From Nostoc sp. CHAB 5844 (GTDB lineage Bacteria > Cyanobacteriota > Cyanobacteriia > Cyanobacteriales > Nostocaceae), in assembly GCF_020829595.1 (NCBI RefSeq), contig NZ_JAIVFW010000008.1, forward strand, positions 101,913 to 165,912: 64,000 nt of DNA, read 5' to 3'. Made by a program: the position numbers and the translations under genes. Positions 44,474-52,890 of this stretch are shown piece after piece (positions within the stretch are counted from its first letter, which is position 1; every line of letters starts with the position of its first letter). The notes under the pieces were generated by a model. That model did no database searches and was not told where the DNA came from. It saw only the letters and a program-made list of their open reading frames with translations.

Positions 44474-45205
44474 ATGATTGAATTTAAAGGTAAATTTATT
44501 TCACCTAAAGAAGTTATTACATATCTCAAAAATAATCTGCAAATCAAAGAATTATGTAATAACATCCTATATCAAAAAATTATTCATAAAGCAGCTGAAG
44601 AAAGAAACATCCAAATAACATCAGAAGAAATTCAAATAGAAGCTGAGAGACTACGTTATGAAAAATGTTTAGTTAAAGCTAATGACACTTTAGCATGGTT
44701 GACAGATAATCTGGTTGTGCCTGAAGATTGGGAAGCAGGAATTAGTGATAGTCTTTTGAGGAAAAAACTAGCTGAACATTTATTTGAAAAAGATGTAGAA
44801 AAATATTTTTGGGAAAATAAACTTAATTATGATCAGGTTGTACTTTATCAAATAATTGTACAATCTCAAAGTTTAGCCCAAGAGATTTACTATCAAATCG
44901 AAGAAGGTGAACTCAGCTTTTATGAAGCTGCTCACATTCATAATGTTGATGAAACACGCAGAAATCGATGTGGTTATGAGGGCAAATTTTACCGTTGGAG
45001 TTTCGAGCCAGATGTCGCCGCAGTCATATTCAACGCCCAACCAAAAGAATTACTTGGGCCGATGGCAATCAAGCAAAGCAGTTATGTTTTTATGGTAGAA
45101 AATTTTATGCCTGGTGAATTAACTCCTGAGAGACATCAAGAAATTATCAATAAAATGTTTCAGGAATGGTTAGTAGCAGAGTTAAACTATCTGTTATATG
45201 CTTAA
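44474..45205 (+). CDS. PpiC/SurA-like peptidyl-prolyl isomerase
   Basis: The 243-residue product has an N-terminal SurA-like helical region (FISPKEVITYLKNNLQIKELCN, KIIHKAAEERNIQITSEEIQIE) and a parvulin domain (about 115-215: QVVLYQIIVQSQSLAQEIYYQI to KELLGPMAIKQSSYVFMVENF). There is no signal peptide. PpiC genes recur beside peptide-exporting ABC systems in cyanobacteria. It follows the HlyD gene by about 95 bp on the same strand, so the two are probably co-transcribed. Its role may be maturation or chaperoning of the exported peptide (inference). Confidence 0.85.
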   Translation: MIEFKGKFISPKEVITYLKNNLQIKELCNNILYQKIIHKAAEERNIQITSEEIQIEAERLRYEKCLVKANDTLAWLTDNLVVPEDWEAGISDSLLRKKLAEHLFEKDVEKYFWENKLNYDQVVLYQIIVQSQSLAQEIYYQIEEGELSFYEAAHIHNVDETRRNRCGYEGKFYRWSFEPDVAAVIFNAQPKELLGPMAIKQSSYVFMVENFMPGELTPERHQEIINKMFQEWLVAELNYLLYA

Positions 45206-45213
45206 TACATTAA

Positions 45214-45237
45214 AGGAGATGGCGATCACCATCTCCT
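45214..45237 (+). terminator. Terminator-like hairpin after ppiC
   Basis: GGAGATGG and CCATCTCC pair around CGATCA. It lies 9 bp past the stop codon but lacks a strong T run. Confidence 0.5.
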
Positions 45238-45277
45238 CTAATACAGAATAAAATCAAATTACTTAAATATGCCGATG

Positions 45278-46105
45278 TTATTTTTTGGATAATAAGCAAG
45301 TTTCGCTACTTTTTTGGCGCTTTCTTTTTAGTCCAAGGCTTATTATACCCCAACTAAAAATTAACGCTGGAAACATAGAAGGTACAGGTACTGCAACTCT
45401 AGATTCAGTTGAATTTAATGCTACTAAAGCTATGGTAGTTTTATCATGAAAGTAATGGTTTAAATAACCATCAAAAGCTGCTGTAGTAAATTTTTTCTGT
45501 CCATCAAAATCAGATTTAGTAAATGTGCTAAATTTGACATTATTACTGTTTTGATATGTGAAGCTGTCATTACTTGTTGTTGTCAATGTTCCGTCAACTT
45601 GAAAATAATCTAAGACTTTATTATTAACAAGATTAATTAATGCAAAACCTAAATTTCCATTAGCGCTTGCATTTTCCTGTTGAGGATTATTTATAAAGGT
45701 TGTTAGGTCTAAATCGGCTGAGAAATTAAAATAAAAATGAGTATTTTTATCTACATCAAAAATACCTCTTATGATAGCTTCACTTTCGCCTAAACCTAAG
45801 TATCCTGTATTTTTACCAAAGACTTGACTAGAAGTGAAATTATATCCTACTGGTGGAGTAACTCCCAAAAAGGCGATCGCATCGGCTTGACTTGCTACAC
45901 TACCATCTTGAGAAATAGATATAGCGTTGGTGTCAGTCCTAGTAAAAGTACCAGAGGGGCTTTGGCTAAATTTTGTAAACAATAAGTTTCCTTGAGAGAA
46001 AGCAATAGTTGCAGCCTGACTAGGTGAATCTGCAAAAACAGAGATACTTAGTAAAGATGTAGCTAACAGCAGACAGTGCTTTGTGAATTCTAAATTCTGT
46101 TTCAT
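45278..46105 (-). CDS. Secreted protein with PEP/PTPA-CTERM-like anchor
   Basis: The 275-residue product has a signal peptide (KHCLLLATSLLSISVFADSPSQA) and a beta-rich body (LGESEAIIRGIFDVDKNTHFYFNFSADLDL). Its C-terminus has the tripartite sorting signal: VPVPSMFPA, a hydrophobic helix (LIFSWGIISLGL) and KRKR. The signal resembles the PEP-CTERM/PTPA-CTERM class processed by exosortase-like enzymes. Function is unknown; it is likely to be surface- or sheath-associated. The gene is convergent with ppiC and divergent from nothing recognised. Confidence 0.8.
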   Translation of the reverse strand: MKQNLEFTKHCLLLATSLLSISVFADSPSQAATIAFSQGNLLFTKFSQSPSGTFTRTDTNAISISQDGSVASQADAIAFLGVTPPVGYNFTSSQVFGKNTGYLGLGESEAIIRGIFDVDKNTHFYFNFSADLDLTTFINNPQQENASANGNLGFALINLVNNKVLDYFQVDGTLTTTSNDSFTYQNSNNVKFSTFTKSDFDGQKKFTTAAFDGYLNHYFHDKTTIALVALNSTESRVAVPVPSMFPALIFSWGIISLGLKRKRQKSSETCLLSKK

Positions 46106-46525
46106 AACAATCCTATATGTAAAATTTTTGTGTCATTAATGCTGCTGATTTAACTAAATAAAAACTAGTACAAATCAAGGTATTACTTGGCTTTAAAAAG
46201 CTTAAAGCTGTTGCTACTTTGCAAACAAAATATTTTGAATTTGAGTTTGTGATTATTAATTTTTTATTACTATAAATATTAAACAACTGAGATTTGAGTG
46301 CTGTATCAAAATTTGAGTAAACAGCTTTAGTAAATACAATTTACATATTTACTAAAAGTTACTTATTTAAAAGTAATACAAATTAGACAAATTTTATTAA
46401 TAGGAATATCGCTGGAATCTTTTGAAAAATTGCCAGCAGTATTTTCTCAGACAGTATCAAATGTAGAGCTAGTGGTGGCATTTATGCCACCATCTAACTT
46501 AATAAATATCTTGAGCTAGTTGTTA
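46106..46525. other. Intergenic region between CTERM gene and leader peptide gene
   Basis: AT-rich. A perfect hairpin TGGTGGCATTTATGCCACCA at 46473-46492 lies just past the peptide gene stop codon. There is no other gene. Confidence 0.5.
46473..46492 (-). terminator. Hairpin past the leader-peptide gene
   Basis: TGGTGGCA and TGCCACCA flank a TTTA loop. Without a T tract it may stabilise the mRNA end or terminate weakly. Confidence 0.45.
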
Positions 46526-46813
46526 CTAGTCTACGAGAGATGTTGAACGGCTACCAGATCTAACATAGAAAGAGGTAGCATAAGTAGCAGTCAAACTTTG
46601 AGCGCTAGAGTTGTTACCAAATGCCTGAGCGTCAGCTATTGCATCAGCCAAATTGTCTTCTACGTCAACGTCTACATCAAAATATTTATCAACATTTACA
46701 TATTGATCAATATAGATGTCTTCGTCTAGATAGTTATCGATATCGAAACCACCACCACCAATAACAGTAGATCCTTCAACAGATTCTAAGATGGTCAAGT
46801 CAGAAATAATCAT
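46526..46813 (-). CDS. Double-glycine leader peptide, CTB-like bacteriocin precursor type
   Basis: The 95-residue precursor has a leader MIISDLTILESVEGSTVIGG that fits the LxxLExVxG(S)xVxGG pattern of peptides cut by C39 peptidases. Cleavage is expected after Gly20-Gly21. The core (about 74 residues) is Asp/Tyr-rich with alternating pattern (DIDNYLDEDIYIDQYVNVDK, DVDVDVED), then ADAIADAQAFGNNSSAQ and a Ser/Thr/Arg tail. It resembles cyanobacterial peptides annotated as CTB-type bacteriocins. It is transcribed divergently from hetC, whose C39 domain is the natural candidate to process it. No Cys is present, so no lanthionine or disulfide. Confidence 0.8.
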   Translation of the reverse strand: MIISDLTILESVEGSTVIGGGGFDIDNYLDEDIYIDQYVNVDKYFDVDVDVEDNLADAIADAQAFGNNSSAQSLTATYATSFYVRSGSRSTSLVD

Positions 46814-46935
46814 TGGGTTCTCCTGGGAATTTGTAGTTGATTATTGGGAATTTTTGTTGCAACCAACTTTTGTTTGGTTACATTAATCAAGATAAAGCAT
46901 TTTTTATTAGAGTCAATATGTTTAGACTAAAATAC

Positions 46936-46969
46936 TGCCATTTTGGCTGCAAAAAAACTGGAGTATTAT
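46936..46969. promoter_or_regulatory. Shared heterocyst-locus motif B (hetC/peptide)
   Basis: GCCATTTTGGC at 46937-46947 precedes GAGTATTAT at 46961-46969. On the opposite strand a TATTTT lies 3 bp from the palindrome, so both the peptide gene and hetC could be controlled from here. A second palindrome copy is at 47027-47037. Confidence 0.6.
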
Positions 46970-47026
46970 GAAGTAATGAATTTACTATATAGAGCTTACT
47001 TATAAGCGGATATTTCAAAGTTTTTA

Positions 47027-47037
47027 GCCATTTTGGC
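47027..47037. promoter_or_regulatory. Second copy of palindrome GCCATTTTGGC upstream of hetC
   Basis: It is identical in sequence to motif B, 90 bp downstream (about eight and a half helical turns). A TATGAT lies 23 bp after it. Paired sites suggest cooperative binding. Confidence 0.5.
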
Positions 47038-47269
47038 AATACAGTTTAAAGCTGCTTTGTTATGATAGTTTGCTGGTAAGTTTGTAGCTTTTAAATAACA
47101 AATAGTATGCAAGATTAATCAACAGAACATATCTTCAAATTTGAACCGACAAAAATTAATTTAAAATAATTAATTAAATTAATTTCATTTTAGAAGCAAT
47201 TTTATTCTTGCTTTTAGTCACGAGCAAGGTGATTTTTAAGTATTTAAGAGTATTTTTGGTTGAAAGATT

Positions 47270-50200
47270 ATGAAACAAATATTAGGGACTGAAGATAATC
47301 TGTTAGTACAGCCTCGCAACGATCGCCAACTATTATCTGATATTCTTTTGAGTTGGTTGCCTGGAAATGACAAGTTAGTGCTGAACTTGTCTCTAGCCTT
47401 TGAAATTCGGGAGTTTAACCTTGGAGATGAGCTTGTTGATCAAGCCGAAAATTCTCAAGGTTGTTACATCATTTGCCAAGGCCAAGTGCGGCTAGTTAGC
47501 TGGAACGCAAGCTTAGAAAAAGAAGTAGCAGCTTTATTATTAGGAGTTGGAGAAACTTATGGTGCAGATGAACTGTTTACCGATGAACCTCTAGCTTATC
47601 GTGCGATCGCAGCTAGTGCAGGTACACTGGCTTTTATCCCCATTGCCAAACTCAAACAATGGTGCGATCGCACGCCGCAACTGCTAGACTACCTCAGTCG
47701 CATGAGTGCAATTCGGCAAACTCTGCTATTCTTTAAAACTGCCGTTGATGTACCAAAGCTCAAAGATCAGCAATCAAGTACTAAACTTTCCAGTCATACC
47801 CTCAAGGAATTTGCACCTTACTTGGTAGAAGTAAAAGTAAGTGCTGGTTCAGTACTATCTGAGTCAACCCCCAGTGATGCAGGACGCTTCTGGCTGCGGA
47901 GTGGCGAAATTTACAGTCTAGAAAATCCGTCAGCACTTTTCCTTAGTATTGGTAACAGTTGGGGATATCCTGCGCCAGTACCAAGTGATTGGATTGCCAA
48001 AACTGATTTAGTAATTTATAAACTAGCGATCGCAAAATGGGAAAAAGCTAAAGTCATTGCGCCCCAATTACTCGGCATATCTTCCGAGCAAATGATCACA
48101 GATAAAGCGACAGCCACTCGTCAACGCTACAAGAATTCTGTCACAACTACACCTACCTTCAATCTGCAAAAGCCATTTGCCAAAGCCCAGTCTAACCTTG
48201 TTACCTTTCCCCTACCCAGTAAACAACGCCGTCCTTTTTTTGCACAGCGTTACCCATTCATTCAACAGCAAAGTACCTCTGATTGCGGGCCAGCCTGCTT
48301 GGCGATGATCTGCTGCTACTGGGGTAGAAAATTTAGCATTAATATTCTCCGAAATATCTCAAATGTTGGTCGTAGCGGGGCTTCCCTCAGAAGTTTAGCA
48401 ACCGCCGCAGAAACTATAGGTTTTCAAGTTAGACCAGTACGAGCGAGTCTCAACCGCATAGCCAATCAAAAACATCCTTGGATTGCCCACTGGCAAGGCG
48501 ACCATTATATAGTTGTTTACCGAGTGCGGAAAAATTGTGTTATTGTTTCTGATCCTGGTATTGGGCGTAAAAAGCTGAATATCAAAGAGTTTCAAGCTGG
48601 CTGGACTGGATACGCACTGCTACTAACGCCTACACCGCAATTTCAGGTTGTACAATCTGCCAAACCATCATTAAGGCGATTTTGGGGCGCATTTTTACCT
48701 TACCGTTCACTGCTGCTAACGATTATCTTTGCTTCTTTGTTGCTGCAAATTTTTGGTTTGGTGACTCCCCTGTTAACTCAAGTCATTCTCGACCAGGTAG
48801 TGGTACATAAAAGTCTCAGCACCCTACATATCTTGATCATCGGTTCATTGGTATTTAGTATCTGGCGCATTGGTTTGGTAAGTATTCGCCAATATATGCT
48901 GGACTATTTCTCGAACCGAGTAGACTTGAGTTTGATTACTGGCTTTATTACTCATACCCTGAATTTACCGCTTCAGTTTTTTGCTACCCGCCATGTAGGC
49001 GATATTATCACCCGTGTTCAAGAAAACCAAAAAATTCAGGTGTTTCTGACGCGACAAGCAGTTGCAGCTTGGCTAGATACGCTGACAGCTATCGTCTATG
49101 TCGGACTCATGGCATATTACAACTTGCAATTAACTTTTTTAGTGCTGGCACTATTACCACCGATTATTTTGTTAACAGTAATTGCCAGTCCAGTTTTACG
49201 TCAAGTATCGCGGGAAATTTTTAATGAAGCTGCCAAGCAAAACTCTTCACTGGTTGAAATGCTCACAGGAGTAGCCACAGTCAAAGCCGCTGCCGCCGAA
49301 CGCGAACTGCGCTGGCGTTGGGAAGACCACTTTACAAGTACAGTCAATGCCAAATTTCGCGGTCAGAAACTGGCAATTACTTTACAAGTAATTAGTGGAA
49401 TAATTAATACATTGGGTAGTACAGCATTACTGTGGTATTCGGCAACCCTAGTAATTCAAGACCAACTCAGCATAGGTCAATTAGTCGCTTTCAATATGTT
49501 GATTGGTAACGTAATTGGCCCTGTTTTATCACTAGTGAATCTTTGGGATGAACTGCAAGAAGTGATGGTTTCGGTAGAGCGGTTAGATGATATTTTTAGC
49601 ACTCAACCGGAAGAAACTGCGGAAAAATCGATGTTAGTTCTACCGCAAATTCGAGGAGAGATAACATTTGAAAATGTGACTTTTCGTTATAGTGCAGATG
49701 ACGATCGCAATATCCTGCAAAACATCTCTCTAGAAGCACACCCTGGCCAAACTATTGCCATTGTTGGTCGTAGCGGTTCTGGCAAGAGTACATTAGTAAA
49801 TTTATTGCAGGGCTTATATTATCCCACTAATGGCAAAATTTTAGTAGATGGACATGATATTCGTCATGTTTCCCCCCAATCTTTACGTCGTCAATTGGGC
49901 GTTGTACCGCAAGAGTGCTTTTTATTTTCTGGCACGATTCTCGAAAATATCACCCTTTACCGCCCAGAATATAGTTTAGAACAGGTAATTGAAGTCAGTA
50001 AGCTGGCAGAAGCACACGCTTTTATTCAAAGTTTACCTCTGGGGTACAACACCAAAGTCGGCGAACGTGGTTCTAGCCTTTCTGGGGGACAGCGACAAAG
50101 AATTGCAATCGCGCGTGCTATTTTAAGCAATCCCCGCATTTTAATTTTAGATGAAGCTACCAGTTCTTTAGATACTGAATCAGAGCGACGTTTTCAACAA

Positions 50201-50401
50201 AATCTCCGCCGCATTAGTCGCATAAGCGAAACAGAGGCTTGCACCACTTTTATTATTGCTCACCGCCTTTCAACCGTGCGTAATGCTGACTACATTATCG
50301 TACTAGACAAAGGTATTATTGCTGAACAAGGTACTCACGAAGAACTTATGGAGCTTCAAGGACTTTACTATCATCTTATAAAGCAGCAAATTGATATATA
50401 A
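47270..50401 (+). CDS. hetC: Heterocyst differentiation ABC exporter HetC
   Basis: The 1043-residue product has a cyclic-nucleotide-binding-like N-terminus (LSLAFEIREFNLGDELVDQAENSQGCYIICQGQVRLV), a C39 peptidase domain (DCGPACLAMI with Cys339, His412 in GDHYIVVYRV, Asp428 in SDPGIGRKK), an ABC exporter transmembrane domain and a nucleotide-binding domain (Walker A GRSGSGKSTL at about 834, LSGGQRQRIA near 936, ILILDEATSSLD near 957). The catalytic triad is intact. Size and architecture match HetC of Anabaena PCC 7120 (about 1044 residues), which acts early in heterocyst differentiation, and hetP follows as it does there. A complete C39 domain implies that HetC cuts and exports a double-glycine peptide. 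Confidence 0.93.
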   Translation: MKQILGTEDNLLVQPRNDRQLLSDILLSWLPGNDKLVLNLSLAFEIREFNLGDELVDQAENSQGCYIICQGQVRLVSWNASLEKEVAALLLGVGETYGADELFTDEPLAYRAIAASAGTLAFIPIAKLKQWCDRTPQLLDYLSRMSAIRQTLLFFKTAVDVPKLKDQQSSTKLSSHTLKEFAPYLVEVKVSAGSVLSESTPSDAGRFWLRSGEIYSLENPSALFLSIGNSWGYPAPVPSDWIAKTDLVIYKLAIAKWEKAKVIAPQLLGISSEQMITDKATATRQRYKNSVTTTPTFNLQKPFAKAQSNLVTFPLPSKQRRPFFAQRYPFIQQQSTSDCGPACLAMICCYWGRKFSINILRNISNVGRSGASLRSLATAAETIGFQVRPVRASLNRIANQKHPWIAHWQGDHYIVVYRVRKNCVIVSDPGIGRKKLNIKEFQAGWTGYALLLTPTPQFQVVQSAKPSLRRFWGAFLPYRSLLLTIIFASLLLQIFGLVTPLLTQVILDQVVVHKSLSTLHILIIGSLVFSIWRIGLVSIRQYMLDYFSNRVDLSLITGFITHTLNLPLQFFATRHVGDIITRVQENQKIQVFLTRQAVAAWLDTLTAIVYVGLMAYYNLQLTFLVLALLPPIILLTVIASPVLRQVSREIFNEAAKQNSSLVEMLTGVATVKAAAAERELRWRWEDHFTSTVNAKFRGQKLAITLQVISGIINTLGSTALLWYSATLVIQDQLSIGQLVAFNMLIGNVIGPVLSLVNLWDELQEVMVSVERLDDIFSTQPEETAEKSMLVLPQIRGEITFENVTFRYSADDDRNILQNISLEAHPGQTIAIVGRSGSGKSTLVNLLQGLYYPTNGKILVDGHDIRHVSPQSLRRQLGVVPQECFLFSGTILENITLYRPEYSLEQVIEVSKLAEAHAFIQSLPLGYNTKVGERGSSLSGGQRQRIAIARAILSNPRILILDEATSSLDTESERRFQQNLRRISRISETEACTTFIIAHRLSTVRNADYIIVLDKGIIAEQGTHEELMELQGLYYHLIKQQIDI

Positions 50402-50449
50402 GTAATAGCAAACTGCTGCTTTATAAAACTAAATCTTGGGTATCTATGA

Positions 50450-50488
50450 GTAAAAAGTAAACAAATAATAGATCTGTTTACTTTTTAC
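50450..50488 (+). terminator. Terminator of hetC
   Basis: GTAAAAAGTAAACA and TGTTTACTTTTTAC form a 14-bp stem about 50 bp past hetC, with a T-rich right arm. Confidence 0.65.
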
Positions 50489-50519
50489 CTAAGATATTTA
50501 GTATTGTCTCTAAAAAAAG

Positions 50520-50560
50520 TGCCAACTTGGCTAAATTGGCAGCAAATAAAAGAGTATTCT
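50520..50560 (+). promoter_or_regulatory. Shared heterocyst-locus motif D (hetP)
   Basis: GCCAACTTGGC (50521-50531), plus an extra TTGGC, precedes GAGTATTCT at 50552-50560. It follows the hetC terminator, so hetP should have its own start about 230 nt upstream of its ATG. Confidence 0.6.
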
Positions 50561-50798
50561 GTGTATTAGGTAACTATTCATTAGACAAACTTCTGATAAA
50601 AAATCTAGATTTTTAATCTAAAGTTTGTTCAGTTTTCAGAAGATTAACTAAGGCAACTTGTAGATAAAATTTCTCCTAATTGCCTTAATAGATAATTTTT
50701 ATTCATACGACAGTATTGCTGTTAGACGAACTCAAAAAACTTCAAAAATCCAGAATGTACTTATTAATTTTCAGTTAAGCACCACTACAGGGTTAGCC

Positions 50799-51209
50799 AT
50801 GAACTACCAGATGCCTTCTTCTCAAAAAAACGTTCACAGCATGATTACTGATGAACAGTTGGATCAGGTAATTGAAGCTATTAGTGATGGGAGATATTCT
50901 TGGGCTTGTGTATTAATTTTGCGTTTCGTTGGATACAATCCACTCCATTTTATTCCTCAACGAACTTACAGTCGTTTAATGAAAGAACAGAGCCAATTTA
51001 TGGCAGCAAAATTAGAGTTAGAAACTACTGTTAATTACTCAATCAATAACGCTGATAGCAAAGAAAAAAAGCAGAATTTCAATAACTTAAATTCTTTGGA
51101 TAAATGTGAACCAAAGCCAGGAAATTTTCAAGGTATCAATGTTCCATTTTATTTAAAATCAAGTATGAATACACTCTATTCATCCCCAGAAAAAGACATA
51201 CAAAACTAA
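50799..51209 (+). CDS. hetP: HetP-like heterocyst differentiation protein
   Basis: The 136-residue product carries the HetP domain: ITDEQLDQVIEAISDGRYSWACVLILRFVGYNPLHFIPQRTYSRLMKE (about residues 16-63). A low-complexity Asn/Ser/Lys-rich tail follows. HetP directs commitment to heterocyst formation and is activated by HetR in Anabaena. Location directly downstream of hetC matches the known hetC-hetP order, so I assign HetP itself rather than a paralogue. There is no canonical HetR palindrome (GGGGTCTAACCCC-like) in the 400 bp upstream. Confidence 0.9.
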   Translation: MNYQMPSSQKNVHSMITDEQLDQVIEAISDGRYSWACVLILRFVGYNPLHFIPQRTYSRLMKEQSQFMAAKLELETTVNYSINNADSKEKKQNFNNLNSLDKCEPKPGNFQGINVPFYLKSSMNTLYSSPEKDIQN

Positions 51210-51263
51210 TTTGAAAAAATAGCGGAGAAGGAAATGTTTATATAAAACCTTGTTAGCTCACAC

Positions 51264-51760
51264 CTAACTATTGCAGAAATAGTTTTTCAAGAAATAAGCG
51301 ATCGCCGCACCAAATGGAGTATACTGCCCGTTAGGATCAAGCTGCTCATAACCTTGAACTAGCTGCTGTATTTCAATTTCAGTCAACTCATCAATACCTA
51401 ACAATACAGCCTCAATTGCCATCCTACGCATATTTTGTAGCTTGCTAATATTCAGTGCAAGCTTTTCAATAGTGGTTTTAGCAGCATCTTTTTTATCGAA
51501 TTTATCTGTTGCTAAAATCTCACCAGCAGCAGAATATTTAAAAAAGTCTGCACAATTCATTTTTAAAGGCGAAACCATCAGCTTCTCATCATACCAATCT
51601 TCATCAGCAGAATAGCCAAGCAATCAAGAATACTTGATTTACCAACACCATTAACCCCAATCAGTGCGGTTGGCTCAGTTTCATCAAACTCCAATGTCAA
51701 ATCGCCAATTCCACGAAATGACTCCATTTTCAGGCACTTGACTCTCATGACAATTACCAA
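51264..51760 (-). pseudogene. Broken AAA/RecF-type ATPase gene
   Basis: The upstream part (51748 down to 51578) encodes MRVKCLKMESFRGIGDLTLE, then EPTALIGVNGVGKSSILDCLAILL with an intact Walker A, and stops soon after. The second half (51623-51264) is in another frame (LGYSADEDWYDEKLMVSP to YTPFGAAIAYFLKNYFCNS), overlapping by 46 bp. No signature, Walker B or H-loop is present. This reads as a frameshifted and internally deleted OLD/RecF-like ATPase gene with a leftover tail. Confidence 0.7.
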
Positions 51761-51854
51761 ATTGAACTTATTAATTGATTGGGTGGGTATTCCCCACCTT
51801 TAGTTTAATACCTTCGCACCTTTGCGCCTTTGCGTGAGATTTTAATCAACTTGA

Positions 51855-52757
51855 TTAAACACTTTTAATCTGAATAATACCTTGATCAAAAATACGTTTA
51901 TCGGTACCAATAGCATTAACTTCTATTCTATCTGGGTATACTTCATAAGCCGCAAAACTCAAGCTAGAAGCAGAATGCTCTGTCCACTCAGAACGTCCTA
52001 CAGGACGAGTCCCAGCACCACCACCAGTAATTAAGTAAGTTGTACCATTAATAGATTTAGTACGTTCATAGTGATGTTCATGGCCATTAATATAAAGCTG
52101 CACACCATATTTTTGAAACAAAGGAGTAAAAGCTTTAATCAAATCTGGGTTACTACCATAAACTCCAGAAGCATAGATTGGATGATGACCAAATACAACT
52201 TTCCAAGGTGCATCACTGCGGCTTAATTCTTGCTCTAACCAAGGTAACTGTTTTTTCCAATCAGTATTAGTGTTAGTATCTAAAGCAAAAAACTGCACTT
52301 GATTACGGCGAAATGTATAGTAACGTTTTCCCTGCATATTAAAACCAGGATATTTCAGTTGTAATTCACCGTTAGCAGTCCGAATATCGTGATTACCTAA
52401 ACAAGCTTGAAACTTTACACCTTTTTTCAATAAAGGTTGATAAGGACGCTCAAAAACTGCACCAATTTTTTCGATTTCGCCGTTATTGTAAATATTATCG
52501 CCAGCTAAAACTACTAAATTATAGGGATTTTGCTTGTGATAAGAATTCATCGCCTCAGCTACTGCATACTGTCCTCTTGTGCCAGTTCCAGTATCCGCTA
52601 CAGAAACAAAACGCAAAAGTAAATCTTTTTTTGCTGGTTTGGCAGCTATTGCTATTGAATCATCGCTATAGCTATTTTGACGAGCTAAAGTCCAACTAAG
52701 AAGTCCTGTCGCTCCCAGACTACCCAAGAATAAAAATTGACGGCGTTTCAAATTCAT
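51855..52757 (-). CDS. Tat-exported metallophosphoesterase
   Basis: The 300-residue product begins MNLKRRQFLFLGSLGATGLLSWTLA, with a twin-Arg RRQFLFLG signal. The metallophosphatase motifs follow in order: RFVSVADTGTGTRG (Asp), LAGDNIYNNG, LGNHDIRTANG, KVVFGHHPIYASG and YINGHEHHYERTK. This is the purple-acid-phosphatase-like exported family. Function is phosphate-ester hydrolysis in the periplasm, perhaps for phosphate scavenging (inference). Confidence 0.92.
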   Translation of the reverse strand: MNLKRRQFLFLGSLGATGLLSWTLARQNSYSDDSIAIAAKPAKKDLLLRFVSVADTGTGTRGQYAVAEAMNSYHKQNPYNLVVLAGDNIYNNGEIEKIGAVFERPYQPLLKKGVKFQACLGNHDIRTANGELQLKYPGFNMQGKRYYTFRRNQVQFFALDTNTNTDWKKQLPWLEQELSRSDAPWKVVFGHHPIYASGVYGSNPDLIKAFTPLFQKYGVQLYINGHEHHYERTKSINGTTYLITGGGAGTRPVGRSEWTEHSASSLSFAAYEVYPDRIEVNAIGTDKRIFDQGIIQIKSV

Positions 52758-52890
52758 AACTTACCAAATTCAATAAATAGTCAGTTTAGCCGAAGCTAAG
52801 AGCAATGAAGTGATACATTAAGGCAGAAGAGACAGTAGCACTCTCATGTACGTTGTTTGTCTTTGATTCGCTGCTTTTGGTGAAGTTCCC

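Noticed and set aside
46814..47269. Canonical NtcA site (GTAN8TAC) in the hetC leader
   Set aside because: I found only near matches with wrong spacing (for example GTAATGAATTTAC, seven-base spacer). An NtcA site further upstream cannot be excluded.
50561..50574. NtcA-like GTGTATTAGGTAAC upstream of hetP
   Set aside because: It fits GTN10AC, but no TAN3T box lies 20-24 nt downstream, and it is next to the shared motif whose -10 precedes it.
50402..50798. HetR palindrome of hetP promoters
   Set aside because: No GGGGTCTAACCCC-like sequence is visible in the 400 bp before hetP.
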